Shown here one piece after another: positions 53,922-62,856 of a DNA stretch of 64,000 nucleotides (positions within the stretch are counted from its first letter, which is position 1; the number at the start of each line of letters is the position of its first letter). The DNA lies in assembly GCA_964582545.1 (NCBI GenBank), contig CAZOSB010000001.1, positions 202,677 through 266,676 of the forward strand, in the 5' to 3' direction. Source of the DNA: JAVVUJ01 sp964582545 (GTDB lineage: Bacteria > Bacillota > Clostridia > Peptostreptococcales > Anaerovoracaceae). A model generated the notes under the pieces. The model had not been told where the DNA came from. It did no database searches and worked only from the letters and a program-made list of their open reading frames with translations. Made by a program: the position numbers and the translations under genes.

Positions 53922-54080
53922 TTTCTCTTTATTTGTCATGCTATTTTAATTGTGATTAATAAGAAATTAGGTCTTAAGTCAATACAGCACAAACTAATAA
54001 GAAAATAAGCATCAAAATAAATTATTAGAAAATAGATTTTGTAAGAAATAAAATTACTCATTTCAGGGAGGTATAAGAAT

Positions 54081-54914
54081 TTGAAGAAAGAAACCTACGA
54101 ACCAAGCCAGTTACATAATGAAGTACCAGATCCACCACAACCGCAATCCTCTAAAAAAGTATCGAAAAACAATATTGTGATAGGAGTGGTAGTAGGTATT
54201 CTACTTATTGCAGGAGTGGCTATCTGGAATAATCCACGAGTTCAGCATTGGGGAGAGCCTAGGGCGGCAAAACTAACAGTGGTTAATGAAGATCAGTTCA
54301 AGGAGAAATTGTTAGAGTTTTGGAGATATAAGTATGACGAGGAGTTCTCTATTTTATATACAGAAAACAGGGATTCCGGGTATTGTTTCTTCTATGGTCA
54401 AGCTACTAGCCCAAGTATAGAACGGCGTTTTGATTTTTGGGCAGGTGTTTATGAAGATGGAAGTGTATTTTGTGAAGATGAATACTTTGCCTTTACTATC
54501 AGAGATGAATATGAAGCATATATGGCGGATCTTCTTAGGGAGTTTTTGCCGGAGGAATTTAAGATTTATCAACATTATCCATTTAATAAATTTACTGAAT
54601 TAGAGAAAAAAATTAGTTTTGAAGAATTTCTGGAAAGCTACAGAGGGGAATATACTGGAATTGATTTTAGCATTTATATTAAAGAATCTGATATTACATT
54701 AAAAGAAATGAGTACAAGAACCGATTTGATAGCAGCAAAACTTTTAAAGGAAGGGTTTTATGGTGATATTTTCATTAGATCAGTATATGATGATGAATTT
54801 CCATTAATAAGTAGAAGTTATACTGGTAAGCCTGGTGTGCCTAAAAATTTAGAGCGTATTCTTTTGAAAGTATTTGAAGATAATTACGAAATAAAGTTAA
54901 AAATGGAGGATTAA
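54081..54914 (+). CDS. Cassette 1 single-pass membrane protein (putative immunity/partner)
   Basis: 277 residues, TTG start after AGGGAGGT. A proline-rich cytoplasmic N-terminus (SQLHNE, VPDPPQPQ), one membrane helix at 31-49, then WNNPRVQHWGE and a ~225-residue soluble domain outside. A block EDEYFAFTIRDEYEAYMADL is identical in all four copies in this window, while the last third varies. No known family recognised. The next gene starts 3 bases after its stop, whose GGAGGA serves as ribosome binding site. An immunity or tethering role for the lipase-like partner is inferred from position only. Confidence 0.65.
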   Translation: MKKETYEPSQLHNEVPDPPQPQSSKKVSKNNIVIGVVVGILLIAGVAIWNNPRVQHWGEPRAAKLTVVNEDQFKEKLLEFWRYKYDEEFSILYTENRDSGYCFFYGQATSPSIERRFDFWAGVYEDGSVFCEDEYFAFTIRDEYEAYMADLLREFLPEEFKIYQHYPFNKFTELEKKISFEEFLESYRGEYTGIDFSIYIKESDITLKEMSTRTDLIAAKLLKEGFYGDIFIRSVYDDEFPLISRSYTGKPGVPKNLERILLKVFEDNYEIKLKMED

Positions 54915-54917
54915 AAA

Positions 54918-55433
54918 ATGGGAAATGAAATGTATGAAGTAAAGTGGGACGGTATTATAAATGACAACAGTGTATTATCAGTGAAAGATATTTTATGGCT
55001 TGACAATTTAGCTTATTTTAGACATTTAGCTGAGAATCCAGAGAAGTATAAAACTATTGGAGATTACTTAGATAAAATTGGAGATGGCAGAGACATTGAT
55101 GAGACTGTTTTAAGAGCAATGAGGGATTTGGAAGCTGGGGCAGGATACAACAACAAAGACAGCGATGGTCAGCCGATTCTTCCCTTGGGATTATCGGAGA
55201 ATGAGTTGGAGTCTATCTATCAGAAGTTATGTAATAATTCTAGTATACAGAATTTAGAAATTATCAATGCAATTAATATAAATGGGCTTGCTGGATACTG
55301 TTTTAAGCAAGGCGGAAATGTATATGTGATCTTTCGTGGAACCAGTGGGCCTGATGCATGCCTTTCTTTTGATAGGCAATGTGAATATAAGCTTTTACAT
55401 CTGCACCAGTCAGCACAATCCCTTGTTGCCTAA
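54918..55433 (+). CDS. Cassette 1 truncated Mbeg1/DUF2974-like protein lacking the catalytic serine
   Basis: 171 residues. Residues 1-148 match the N-terminus of the full lipase-RTX protein (KWDGIINDNSVLSVKDILWL, LPLGLSENELESIYQKL, VYVIFRGTSGPDA). Then CLSFD follows directly: an in-frame loss of 60 residues (148-207 of the full protein) that included the nucleophile GHSKGG. After CLSFD comes an unrelated 19-residue tail (RQCEYKLLHL ... SLVA). Catalytically dead if expressed. The other truncated copy at 62175 ends identically. It may be a decay product or a satellite regulator. Confidence 0.75.
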   Translation: MGNEMYEVKWDGIINDNSVLSVKDILWLDNLAYFRHLAENPEKYKTIGDYLDKIGDGRDIDETVLRAMRDLEAGAGYNNKDSDGQPILPLGLSENELESIYQKLCNNSSIQNLEIINAININGLAGYCFKQGGNVYVIFRGTSGPDACLSFDRQCEYKLLHLHQSAQSLVA

Positions 55434-55572
55434 GTACGGTAAGGAAGATTATGCTCCGCATAATTTCGTTTAGAGGTTCCGTAAAAGGCACCAAGGGAAT
55501 GTGTTGATAGCTTGCACAAGCAAATAAGTATCACAATTAAATACCAATAAATCTTTACAGGAAATATAATTA
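55351..55572 (+). repeat. Identical 222-bp tail of truncated lipase copies, copy 1
   Basis: Identical base for base to 62611-62832 (offset 7260). It covers the deletion junction, the foreign tail, the stop, and the leader of the next cassette. Within it the minus strand reads open with protein-like sequence (HIPLVPFTEPLNEIMRSII), suggesting a scrap of an unrelated gene. Confidence 0.85.
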
Positions 55573-55596
55573 TTTATTTCAGGGAGGTATAAGAAT

Positions 55597-56433
55597 TTGA
55601 ATAAAGAAACCATTGAACCAAACCAATTACATAATGAGCTACCAGATCCATCACCATCGCAATCTCCTAAAAAAGTGTCGATAAACAATATCGTTATAGG
55701 AGTATTAGTAGGTATTCTGCTCATTGCAGGAGTGGTTATCTGGAATAATCCACGAGTTCAGCATTGGGGGGAACTTCGTGGGGCTACTTTAGAGCAATAC
55801 AGTGAGGGACAGTTTATAGAAAAGTATAAAGAATTTCTAAAGGAAAAGTACGATGAAGAGTTCGCCATAAAGTGGGTGGGCAACCAAGATTATGGATACT
55901 GCTTCTTTGAAGGAATGGGAACCACAGATTCTATTCCGGGGGAAGAGTTTTACTTTAGAGCAGGAATCTATGAGAATGGGGAGGTGTTTGGGGAAGATGA
56001 ATACTTTGCCTTTACTATCAGGGATGAGTATGAGGCATACATGGCGGATCTTCTTAGGGAGTTTTTACCGGAGGAGTTTAAAATTTATCAAGGATATCCT
56101 ATAAACAATTTTACCGAATTAAAAAAGAAAATTAGTTTTGAGGAATTCTTGGAGCAATATAAAGGAGTATATCAAGGGATTGATTTTGGAATTTATATCA
56201 AAGAATCTGATACTACATTAAAACAACTCAATTTAAAAGCTGATTTAATGGCAGAAAAACTATTGAAAAATGGATTTTACGGTGCTATTTTTATTCGGTC
56301 TAGGTATGATGAGGAATATTATTCGGTAACAAGAGAGTTTAGGGGTAATCACGGGGTACCTAAAAATTTGGAAAGAATATTAATAAAAGTTTTTAATGAT
56401 AATTATGAAATAAAATTGAAAATGGAGGAATAA
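55597..56433 (+). CDS. Cassette 2 single-pass membrane protein (putative immunity/partner)
   Basis: 278 residues, TTG start after CAGGGAGGT. Same architecture as the cassette 1 protein: N-terminal SQ/NQLHNELPDPSPSQ, membrane helix about 31-49, RVQHWGE, conserved block EDEYFAFTIRDEYEAYMADL. The segment after the helix (RGATLEQYSEGQFIEKYKEF) and the KWVGNQDYGYCFFEG stretch differ from cassettes 1 and 3 but match cassette 4, so two sequence types exist. It immediately precedes the only full-length lipase-RTX gene. Confidence 0.65.
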   Translation: MNKETIEPNQLHNELPDPSPSQSPKKVSINNIVIGVLVGILLIAGVVIWNNPRVQHWGELRGATLEQYSEGQFIEKYKEFLKEKYDEEFAIKWVGNQDYGYCFFEGMGTTDSIPGEEFYFRAGIYENGEVFGEDEYFAFTIRDEYEAYMADLLREFLPEEFKIYQGYPINNFTELKKKISFEEFLEQYKGVYQGIDFGIYIKESDTTLKQLNLKADLMAEKLLKNGFYGAIFIRSRYDEEYYSVTREFRGNHGVPKNLERILIKVFNDNYEIKLKMEE

Positions 56434-56436
56434 GAG

Positions 56437-59400
56437 ATGGGAAACGAACTATATGAAGTAAAATGGGACAGTATTACAAATGATAGTAGCGTATTGTCAG
56501 TAGAAGACATTCTTTGGTTAGATAACTTGGCATATTTTAGACATCTAGCAGCAAATAAAGAGTTATATCAGTCAATAGGTGATTACTTAGAAAAAATTGG
56601 GGATGGCAAAGACATTGATGATACAATACTATATAAAATGAGATTTCTTGAGCAGGAGGCGGGATATAACAACAAAGACAACAACGGTCAGCCGATTCTT
56701 CCCTTGGGGTTATCGGAGAATGAATTGGAATCCATTTATCAGAAGTTATCTAATAATGCTAGTATACAGAATTTGGAAATTATTAATGCAATTAATATAA
56801 ATGGGCTTGCTGGATACTGTTTTAAGCAAGGCGGAAATGTATATGTGATCTTTCGTGGAACCAGTGGTCCGGACGCGTGGAAGGATAATGTTTCGGCTTT
56901 TAGTGAAAGTGATTCCTATTTGCAGGGACAAGCCTTAGCATTTTTTAATCAAAGCCTTGCAATGGCTGGATCTGCGGATAATGTAATCGTCAGTGGCCAC
57001 TCTAAGGGTGGGAATTTGGCTAAGTACATAACCATTATGGATGATCGTGTGGATGCTTGCCTTTCTTTTGATGGACAGGGGTTTTCTGATAATTTTATGG
57101 CAAACAATAGCTCTCAGATAGATAGAAATAAGGATAAGGTAATAGAAATCAATGCTGCCTTTGACTTTGTTAATTGTTTGGGCAATTCTTTGCCATATAG
57201 TTCTAGTGATCAAGTGTACTATTTTTCTTCAAATTTTGCATATGGAAATTTTAATTACTATCACTATCCTAATGCCATATTTGATCAAAATGGGGACTTG
57301 AAGAGCTACACAACAGTGCAAACTGAGTTTAGTAAGGCAATACATGAATTTTCACTTTATGCGTTTAGAAATATTCCTCAAAATGAAAGAGTGGACGTAT
57401 TAAATGATTTTGGGAATTTTCTATCTAAAAAAATGACTGGTCAAGATGCCGGAACCCTTAATCCGGATACCCTCCGTTGGTTAGGGCGAGCCATTGATAA
57501 TTCGGATTTTTTACAAGGTGTAGGTCCAACTGTTGCAAACATGTTGATTGATAATTATACCTATAATATAGCCTTAAATAATCCTAGAATCCAAGCTACA
57601 ATAGCGGAAGCAGAAAGTAAGCAGAATCAGATTCAGGAGATTCTGATTAAATTAAATGAAGGTGGGAAACTCTCTGATAAAGATTTAGAAAAAGCATTAT
57701 CGAATTTAAGCAAACCTCTTTTTTCAAAAGAAAATTTTGATAAGGACTTTATCTCTTATGACTCATCAACAGGTGCATTTATTTTTGCAGGCTTTGAGAA
57801 AGTAATCTATAGTTACTTTGATATTATCTATCCCGCCTTTTATGAAGTTGGCGGAGAGTTATATGAGACTCCATATGAAATAGGGGGAAAAACATTTGAT
57901 ACATCATATAAGCTTGGCGAATACATATATGAGCTTTTTTATGAATATGGAGGAAGTGTCTTTACTGCATCATATCAAATGGGTGAAGCCTTAGCAGATT
58001 ACAGTCAGCAATTAAAGCAATCATTTTTTAATAGCATAAACATAATGTTTAGCAAGCTATATTCTCTGGGTGGGGATCTATATGACTGCATAAATTCCAT
58101 AAAAAAAGAAGGACTTTTAAACTCCATCCTAAACGCATTACGGGCAGTAGTGGCACCACCACGCCGTTATGATCCGCTGGTATTCGATTTGGACGGGGAT
58201 GGAATCTATTCAAATAAGCTGGCTGATGGTACATATTTCGATTATGGTGGGGATGGATTTGCGGAGAAGACAGGTTGGCTAGACAGCGGAGATGCGTTTT
58301 TGGTGCGGGATATTAACGGCAATGGTCTCATCGATGATGGGGGAGAACTCTTTGGGGACAGGACGCTTTTGGCAGACGGAAAGTTTGCAGCTAATGGATT
58401 TGAGGCCTTGGCACAATTTGATAGCAATGGGGATCAGATCATAGATGAAAATGATGAAATCTATAACCAATTGAAATTATGGGTGGATAAAAATAACGAC
58501 GGAATCTCGCAGCAGGACGAGCTTTACAGCCTCAAGGATATGGGGATTGTGGGAGTTCAATTAAACCATAGCAGAAAAAACACCACAGATCAAAATGGAA
58601 ACCTCATAACCAATGCAGGAACCTTTATTCGAGCAGACGGAAGCACCGGAAATGTGGGAGAGCTGAACTTTGCCACGGACAGTATGGACACAAACTTGAA
58701 AGAAGAAATCGAGATTTCCTCGGAAATTTTGGCGAAACTGCCCAACATTAAGGCCTTTGGGAATGTGAGAACGTTACATGAAGAAATGGCAATCAACGGC
58801 GATCTAAAAGAACTGGTAGCGCAGTACACCCAGTGCAAAAATCTAAATGAAAGAAATGCATTGGTTGACAGAATTATTATTTTGTGGACTGGATGTGAAG
58901 GAATAGAAGCGGGAAGCAGGGGAAGTTTTGTAGATGCCACGAAGTTGGCTGTCATTGAGAAGTTCTATGGGCAGGGATTTATGGGAGTAGGCGGAAGCAA
59001 TCCCAACAGTGCGGCGGCACCTATTTTGCATGAAGCATATAACAATTTGATGAGAGAGATCGATAACGCTTTGGTTTCTCAGTCTCATTTGGCTTCATTT
59101 GTGTACTTTACCAGAGTTGTGGAAAATGGGGAAACAGGGAAAAAGGAGATTGACTACAGCTTGGTGAAATCGTTGTTTGAGCTAGTGGGGCAGAATGATT
59201 TGGCATATGGTCAGGGTTTACTGATTCAGTATATGAAGCTTCTGGAAACGTCGGAGCAGTATAAAGGGAGTTTTAGCAAGAATGAGTTTGCAATGCAAAT
59301 GTCAAATGTAAGTGTTGCAAGGGGATTAGATTTGGCTAATTTGGATCGGTATAACTTTGTTTTTGGGAATGTCGGAGAAGACCTTCTCTATGGGGGAAAC

Positions 59401-60823
59401 GGGGAAGACATTTTGTATGGAGAAGAAGGAAACGATATTCTCTATGGAGGAGTGGGGAACGACATTTTGTACGGAGGAGAAGGAGATGATATACTCTATG
59501 GAGAAGGAGGAAATGATCACCTGTATGGAGGAAAAGGAAACGACCGATTACAAGGAGGGTTAGCATCCGATACCTACTATTTCAATCTAGGAGACGGAAT
59601 CGATACGATATATGATTATGAGAATGCGTACATAGGTTCTTCCGGATACACAGGAGGAATAGATAAGCTGATTTATGGAGAAGGAATCAGAGCAGACATG
59701 GTAGAGGTTGTGAGAGAAGGAAGAAATGTAGAACTGAGAATAAAGGGAACAGAAGATAAAGTAATCATAGAAAATTACTATACAAGCGGAAATGAAGAAG
59801 GAGTAATAGATATCCTTTCGACAATAGAAGAAATTCACTTTTCAGATGGAACCATATGGAATATGAGAAGAGGTGCGAATCTATACGAACTAAGCGGGGG
59901 AGAGGGAAATGATATCCTAAAAGGGACAGGAGATACAGACCATCTGTATGGAGGAGGAGGAGATGATACACTGTACGGAGGAAGTGGAAATGACCTCTTG
60001 TACGGAGGAGTTGGAGAAGACCTTCTCTATGGGGGAAACGGGGAAGACATTTTGTATGGAGAAGAAGNNNNNNNNNNNNNNNNNNNNNNNNNNNNNNNNN
60101 NNNNNNNNNNNNNNNNNNNNNNNNNNNNNNNNNNNNNNNNNNNNNNNNNNNNNNNNNNNNNNNNNNNAGGGAAATGATATCCTAAAAGGGACAGGAGATA
60201 CAGACCATCTGTATGGAGGAGGTGGAGATGATACACTGTACGGAGGAAGTGGAAATGACCTTCTGTATGGAGGAGTTGGAGAAGACCTTCTCTATGGGGG
60301 AACAGGAGATGACGTACTATATGGAGGAGCTGGAAAAGATACGTTATATGGGGATGCAGGAAATGACCACCTATATGGAGGAAAAGGAAACGACCGATTA
60401 GAAGGAGGGTTAGGATCCGATACCTACTACTTTAACCTAGGAGATGGAGTAGACACGATTTATGATTATGATGCCACTTATGATAGATACGGATACTACT
60501 ATCAAGGAGGAACCGATAAACTGATCTTTGGAGATATAAACAAAAACTCCCTCATAGCCAGCAGGGAAGGGAACAATTTGAAACTGTCCGTCCATGGCAC
60601 TGAGGATGCGGTGGTTATTGACTCTTGGTACAAGGGAAGAGACTATGTGGTGGAACAGATTTATGCTTCAGATGGAGGTATGCTGAGTTATACACAAGTT
60701 GGCCTGCTGATTCAAGCTATGGCATCCTTCACAGCTGATACGGGCATGTCTTGGAATGATGCGCTTTTGGAGAGACCGGAGGATGTGAACAATATCGTTT
60801 CCCAGTATTGGGTACAAGGTTAA
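56437..60823 (+). CDS. Full-length Mbeg1-like lipase fused to RTX calcium-binding repeats (spans assembly gap)
   Basis: Order: N-terminal domain (1-120); alpha/beta-hydrolase of DUF2974/Mbeg1 type with VYVIFRGTSG and nucleophile Ser189 in VSGHSKGGNLAKY; helical region; five 11-residue repeats (468-522); EF-hand-like DLDGDG at 584-589 with DRNGNG/ELFGD-style motifs as in FrpC-type proteins; RTX nonapeptides (GGxGxDxLY) from 978; beta domains; C-terminus LLIQAMASF ... SQYWVQG. No signal peptide. A 100-N gap (60068-60167) breaks the frame artificially; one missing 474-base repeat restores it, giving about 1586 residues. Probable secreted or cell-associated Ca-dependent lipase/toxin. Confidence 0.8.
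57838..58002 (+). repeat. Five tandem 11-residue repeats inside the lipase-RTX protein
   Basis: Residues 468-522 divide into FYEVGGELYET, PYEIGGKTFDT, SYKLGEYIYEL, FYEYGGSVFTA and SYQMGEALADY. Consensus x-Y-x-(hydrophobic)-G-(G/E)-x-x-(aromatic/hydrophobic)-x-x. The hendecad period fits an extended amphipathic helix. Confidence 0.8.
59374..60067 (+). repeat. RTX super-repeat with 639-base (213-codon) period
   Basis: GGAGAAGACCTTCTCTATGG and the bases after it occur at 59374 and again at 60013, 639 bases apart and in frame. Each period holds an RTX nonapeptide block plus a beta domain. The second copy runs into the N gap. Confidence 0.8.
60068..60167. other. Assembly gap (100 N)
   Basis: Exactly 100 N, a usual placeholder for unknown length. 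The left flank ends like position 59428 and the right flank begins like position 59903, so at least the equivalent of 59429-59902 (474 bases) is missing. Confidence 0.97.
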
Positions 60824-60844
60824 AAGATCACACAAAAAAGCTTT

Positions 60845-60883
60845 TCAGTAAGGGGTATTTAAAGCTCCTTACTGAATTTATTT
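60845..60883 (+). terminator. Terminator of the lipase-RTX gene
   Basis: TCAGTAAGG (60845-60853) pairs perfectly with CCTTACTGA (60867-60875), followed by ATTTATTT. The same hairpin is slightly eroded after the RTX stump at 53578-53608 and in the copy near 50820. Confidence 0.65.
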
Positions 60884-60961
60884 ATGCACTTATTAAATTC
60901 TAAATTCTATAAAATCATTTCATAAAATTCAAATAAATGAACATTTAAAAGCATTTTTCTG

Positions 60962-60990
60962 TTGAAGGATGTAAGAATTTATAATATAAT
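60962..60990 (+). promoter_or_regulatory. Promoter of cassette 3
   Basis: TTGAAG (60962-60967), a 17-base spacer and TATAAT (60985-60990); same layout as at 53695 although the spacer sequence differs at several positions, so both boxes are kept. Confidence 0.55.
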
Positions 60991-61112
60991 TAATCTAGCT
61001 TAAATTTCAAAACATTAAAAAATCTTAAACAAATTCATTGTTAGAATTGACTAATCTTAAAGGAATCCATATTCGGGGTGCTTTACTCAGTAAAACATAT
61101 TTGGGAGATCAT

Positions 61113-61175
61113 ATGAAAGATAGGTATGTATTAAACCTACATTTTAATAAAAGAGGGAGTAGCCATAATTGGTGA
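61113..61175 (+). CDS. 20-codon ORF in the cassette leader, copy B
   Basis: Identical to the ORF at 53859-53921, with the same GGGAG upstream. Coding status uncertain. Confidence 0.25.
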   Translation: MKDRYVLNLHFNKRGSSHNW

Positions 61176-61334
61176 TTTCTCTTTATTTGTCATGCTATTT
61201 TAATTGTGATTAATAAGAAATTAGGTCTTAAGTCAATACAGCACAAACTAATAAGAAAATAAGCATCAAAATAAATTATTAGAAAATAGATTTTGTAAGA
61301 AATAAAATTACTCATTTCAGGGAGGTATAAGAAT

Positions 61335-62171
61335 TTGAAGAAAGAAACCTACGAGCCAAGTCAATTACATAATGAGCTACCAGATGCACCACAACCGCAA
61401 TCCCCTAAAAAAGTGTCGAAAAACAATATTGTGATAGGAGTGGTAGTGGGTATTCTGCTTATTGCAGGAGTGGCTATCTGGAATAATCCACGAGTTCAGC
61501 ATTGGGGGGAACCTAGGGCGGCAAAATTAACAGTGGTCAATGAAGAGCAGTTCAAGGAGAAATTGTTAGAGTTTTGGAGATATAAGTATGAGGAGGAATT
61601 TGTCTTTTTAGGAGTAGGGAACAAAGATCCGGGATATTGTTTTTTCGGAGGAAGGGCAACTTCTCCATCCATACCGGGAGAAGAATTTATCTTTCGTGCA
61701 GGAGTTTATGAAGATGGAAGTGTATTTTGTGAAGATGAATACTTTGCCTTTACTATCAGAGATGAATATGAAGCATATATGGCGGATCTCCTTAGGGAGT
61801 TTTTGCCGGAAGAGTTTAAGATTTATCAGAGGTATTCTTTAGATAAATTTAAGGAATTAGATAAGAAAATTAGTTTTGAAGAATTTCTGGAAAGGTATAG
61901 AGGGAAGTATACAGATATTGGCTTTTCTATCTATGTGTTGGAGACAAAGTTTAAATGGAGTGAAGCAGAGGAGAAAGGAGAAGAAATTGCAAAAAAACTA
62001 TTTGAAAAAGGGTATGTAGGTAGCATATTTGTTAGAACGAGAGATGAAGAAAACTATAGGTTGTTAGCAAGGAATGATAGAAGAAATTTTAGTGAACAAC
62101 CGAATGAAAATACTATACTAATAAAAATGTTTGAGAAAAAATATGAAGTTATTGTAGATAGAGAGGAGTAA
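61335..62171 (+). CDS. Cassette 3 single-pass membrane protein, divergent C-terminus
   Basis: 278 residues, TTG start after GGGAGGT. Residues 1-75 are almost identical to cassette 1 (membrane helix 31-49, RAAKLTVVNEEQFKEKLLEF) and the EDEYFAFTIRDEYEAYMADL block is unchanged. From about residue 200 it departs completely: YVLETKFKWSEAEEKGEEIA and VRTRDEENYRLLARNDRR replace the IKESDITLKEM and SYTGKPGVPKN regions of the others. This looks like domain replacement by recombination. Followed 3 bases later by the second truncated lipase-like gene. Confidence 0.65.
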   Translation: MKKETYEPSQLHNELPDAPQPQSPKKVSKNNIVIGVVVGILLIAGVAIWNNPRVQHWGEPRAAKLTVVNEEQFKEKLLEFWRYKYEEEFVFLGVGNKDPGYCFFGGRATSPSIPGEEFIFRAGVYEDGSVFCEDEYFAFTIRDEYEAYMADLLREFLPEEFKIYQRYSLDKFKELDKKISFEEFLERYRGKYTDIGFSIYVLETKFKWSEAEEKGEEIAKKLFEKGYVGSIFVRTRDEENYRLLARNDRRNFSEQPNENTILIKMFEKKYEVIVDREE

Positions 62172-62174
62172 GTT

Positions 62175-62693
62175 ATGGCACAAGCATATGAACAAAAGTG
62201 GGACGGAATTACAAATGACAGCAGTGTATTATCAGTAAAAGACATTTTATGGTTGGATAATTTGGCATACTTCAGGCATTTGGCAGCAAATTATGCAGAT
62301 TATAAAACAATTGAGAAATATTTAGAAGATATTGGGGATCAGGCAGATATTAAAGATGGAATTTTAAGGATAATGCGGGAACTTGAAGCTGCGGCGGGAT
62401 ACAACAATAAAGACAGCAACGGTCAGCCGATTCTTCCCTTGGATTTTTCGGAGAATGAGTTGGAATCTATCTATCAGAAGTTATGTAATAATCCTAGTAT
62501 TCAGAATTTAGAGATTGTTAATGCAATTAACCTTGATGAAATAGGGTTGGTGGGCTATTGCTATAAGCAAGGCGGGAATGTATATGTAATCTTTCGTGGA
62601 ACTAGTGGACCTGATGCATGCCTTTCTTTTGATAGGCAATGTGAATATAAGCTTTTACATCTGCACCAGTCAGCACAATCCCTTGTTGCCTAA
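62175..62693 (+). CDS. Cassette 3 truncated Mbeg1/DUF2974-like protein lacking the catalytic serine
   Basis: 172 residues. N-terminus begins MAQAYEQKWDGITNDSSVLS and is more divergent than the cassette 1 copy (NLDEIGLVGYCYKQ). It ends with the same deletion junction GPDA-CLSFD and the same foreign tail, identical to cassette 1 at the DNA level across 222 bp. No GHSKGG nucleophile. Identical tails on divergent N-termini suggest gene conversion or block transfer of the truncation. Confidence 0.75.
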   Translation: MAQAYEQKWDGITNDSSVLSVKDILWLDNLAYFRHLAANYADYKTIEKYLEDIGDQADIKDGILRIMRELEAAAGYNNKDSNGQPILPLDFSENELESIYQKLCNNPSIQNLEIVNAINLDEIGLVGYCYKQGGNVYVIFRGTSGPDACLSFDRQCEYKLLHLHQSAQSLVA

Positions 62694-62832
62694 GTACGGT
62701 AAGGAAGATTATGCTCCGCATAATTTCGTTTAGAGGTTCCGTAAAAGGCACCAAGGGAATGTGTTGATAGCTTGCACAAGCAAATAAGTATCACAATTAA
62801 ATACCAATAAATCTTTACAGGAAATATAATTA
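62611..62832 (+). repeat. Identical 222-bp tail of truncated lipase copies, copy 2
   Basis: Identical to 55351-55572 over its full length; the sequences diverge again at 62833 just before the next ribosome binding site. Confidence 0.85.
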
Positions 62833-62856
62833 CTCATTTCAGGGAGGTATAAGAAT

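Larger units (their letters stand above)
53551..54080 (+). repeat. Cassette intergenic repeat, copy A (with promoter and long leader)
   Basis: About 530 bases nearly identical to 60818-61334 (the latter lacks a 12-base GGGTAAGTAGTT). It contains the RTX 3' flank with a weakened terminator stem, a sigma-A promoter at 53695-53723, a 20-codon ORF at 53859 and the GGGAGGT site of the next TTG-started gene. Confidence 0.85.
60818..61334 (+). repeat. Cassette intergenic repeat, copy B
   Basis: 517 bases nearly identical to 53551-54080. It holds the terminator, promoter, 20-codon ORF and ribosome binding site before cassette 3, so the unit [RTX gene 3' end - leader - cassette] occurs twice in the window. 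Confidence 0.85.

Noticed and set aside
53740..54080. Cyclic-di-GMP or other riboswitch in the cassette leader
   Set aside because: I could not match conserved core motifs of known classes, and the best stem (GGTAAG/CTTTACTC) is partly absent in the second copy.
59374..60067. CRISPR-like short regular repeats
   Set aside because: The regular repeats encode RTX nonapeptides in frame; there are no unique spacers or cas genes.
59357..60401. Open frames on both strands inside the RTX repeats (glutamate/methionine-rich or leucine/histidine-rich)
   Set aside because: They are shifted-frame readings of the GGxGxDxLY repeat DNA, with low-complexity content and no ribosome binding sites.
59948..60823. 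A separate RTX gene starting before the N gap
   Set aside because: The apparent start lies in a shifted frame of the first RTX block; the frame change is caused by the arbitrary 100-N gap. It is the 3' part of the same gene.
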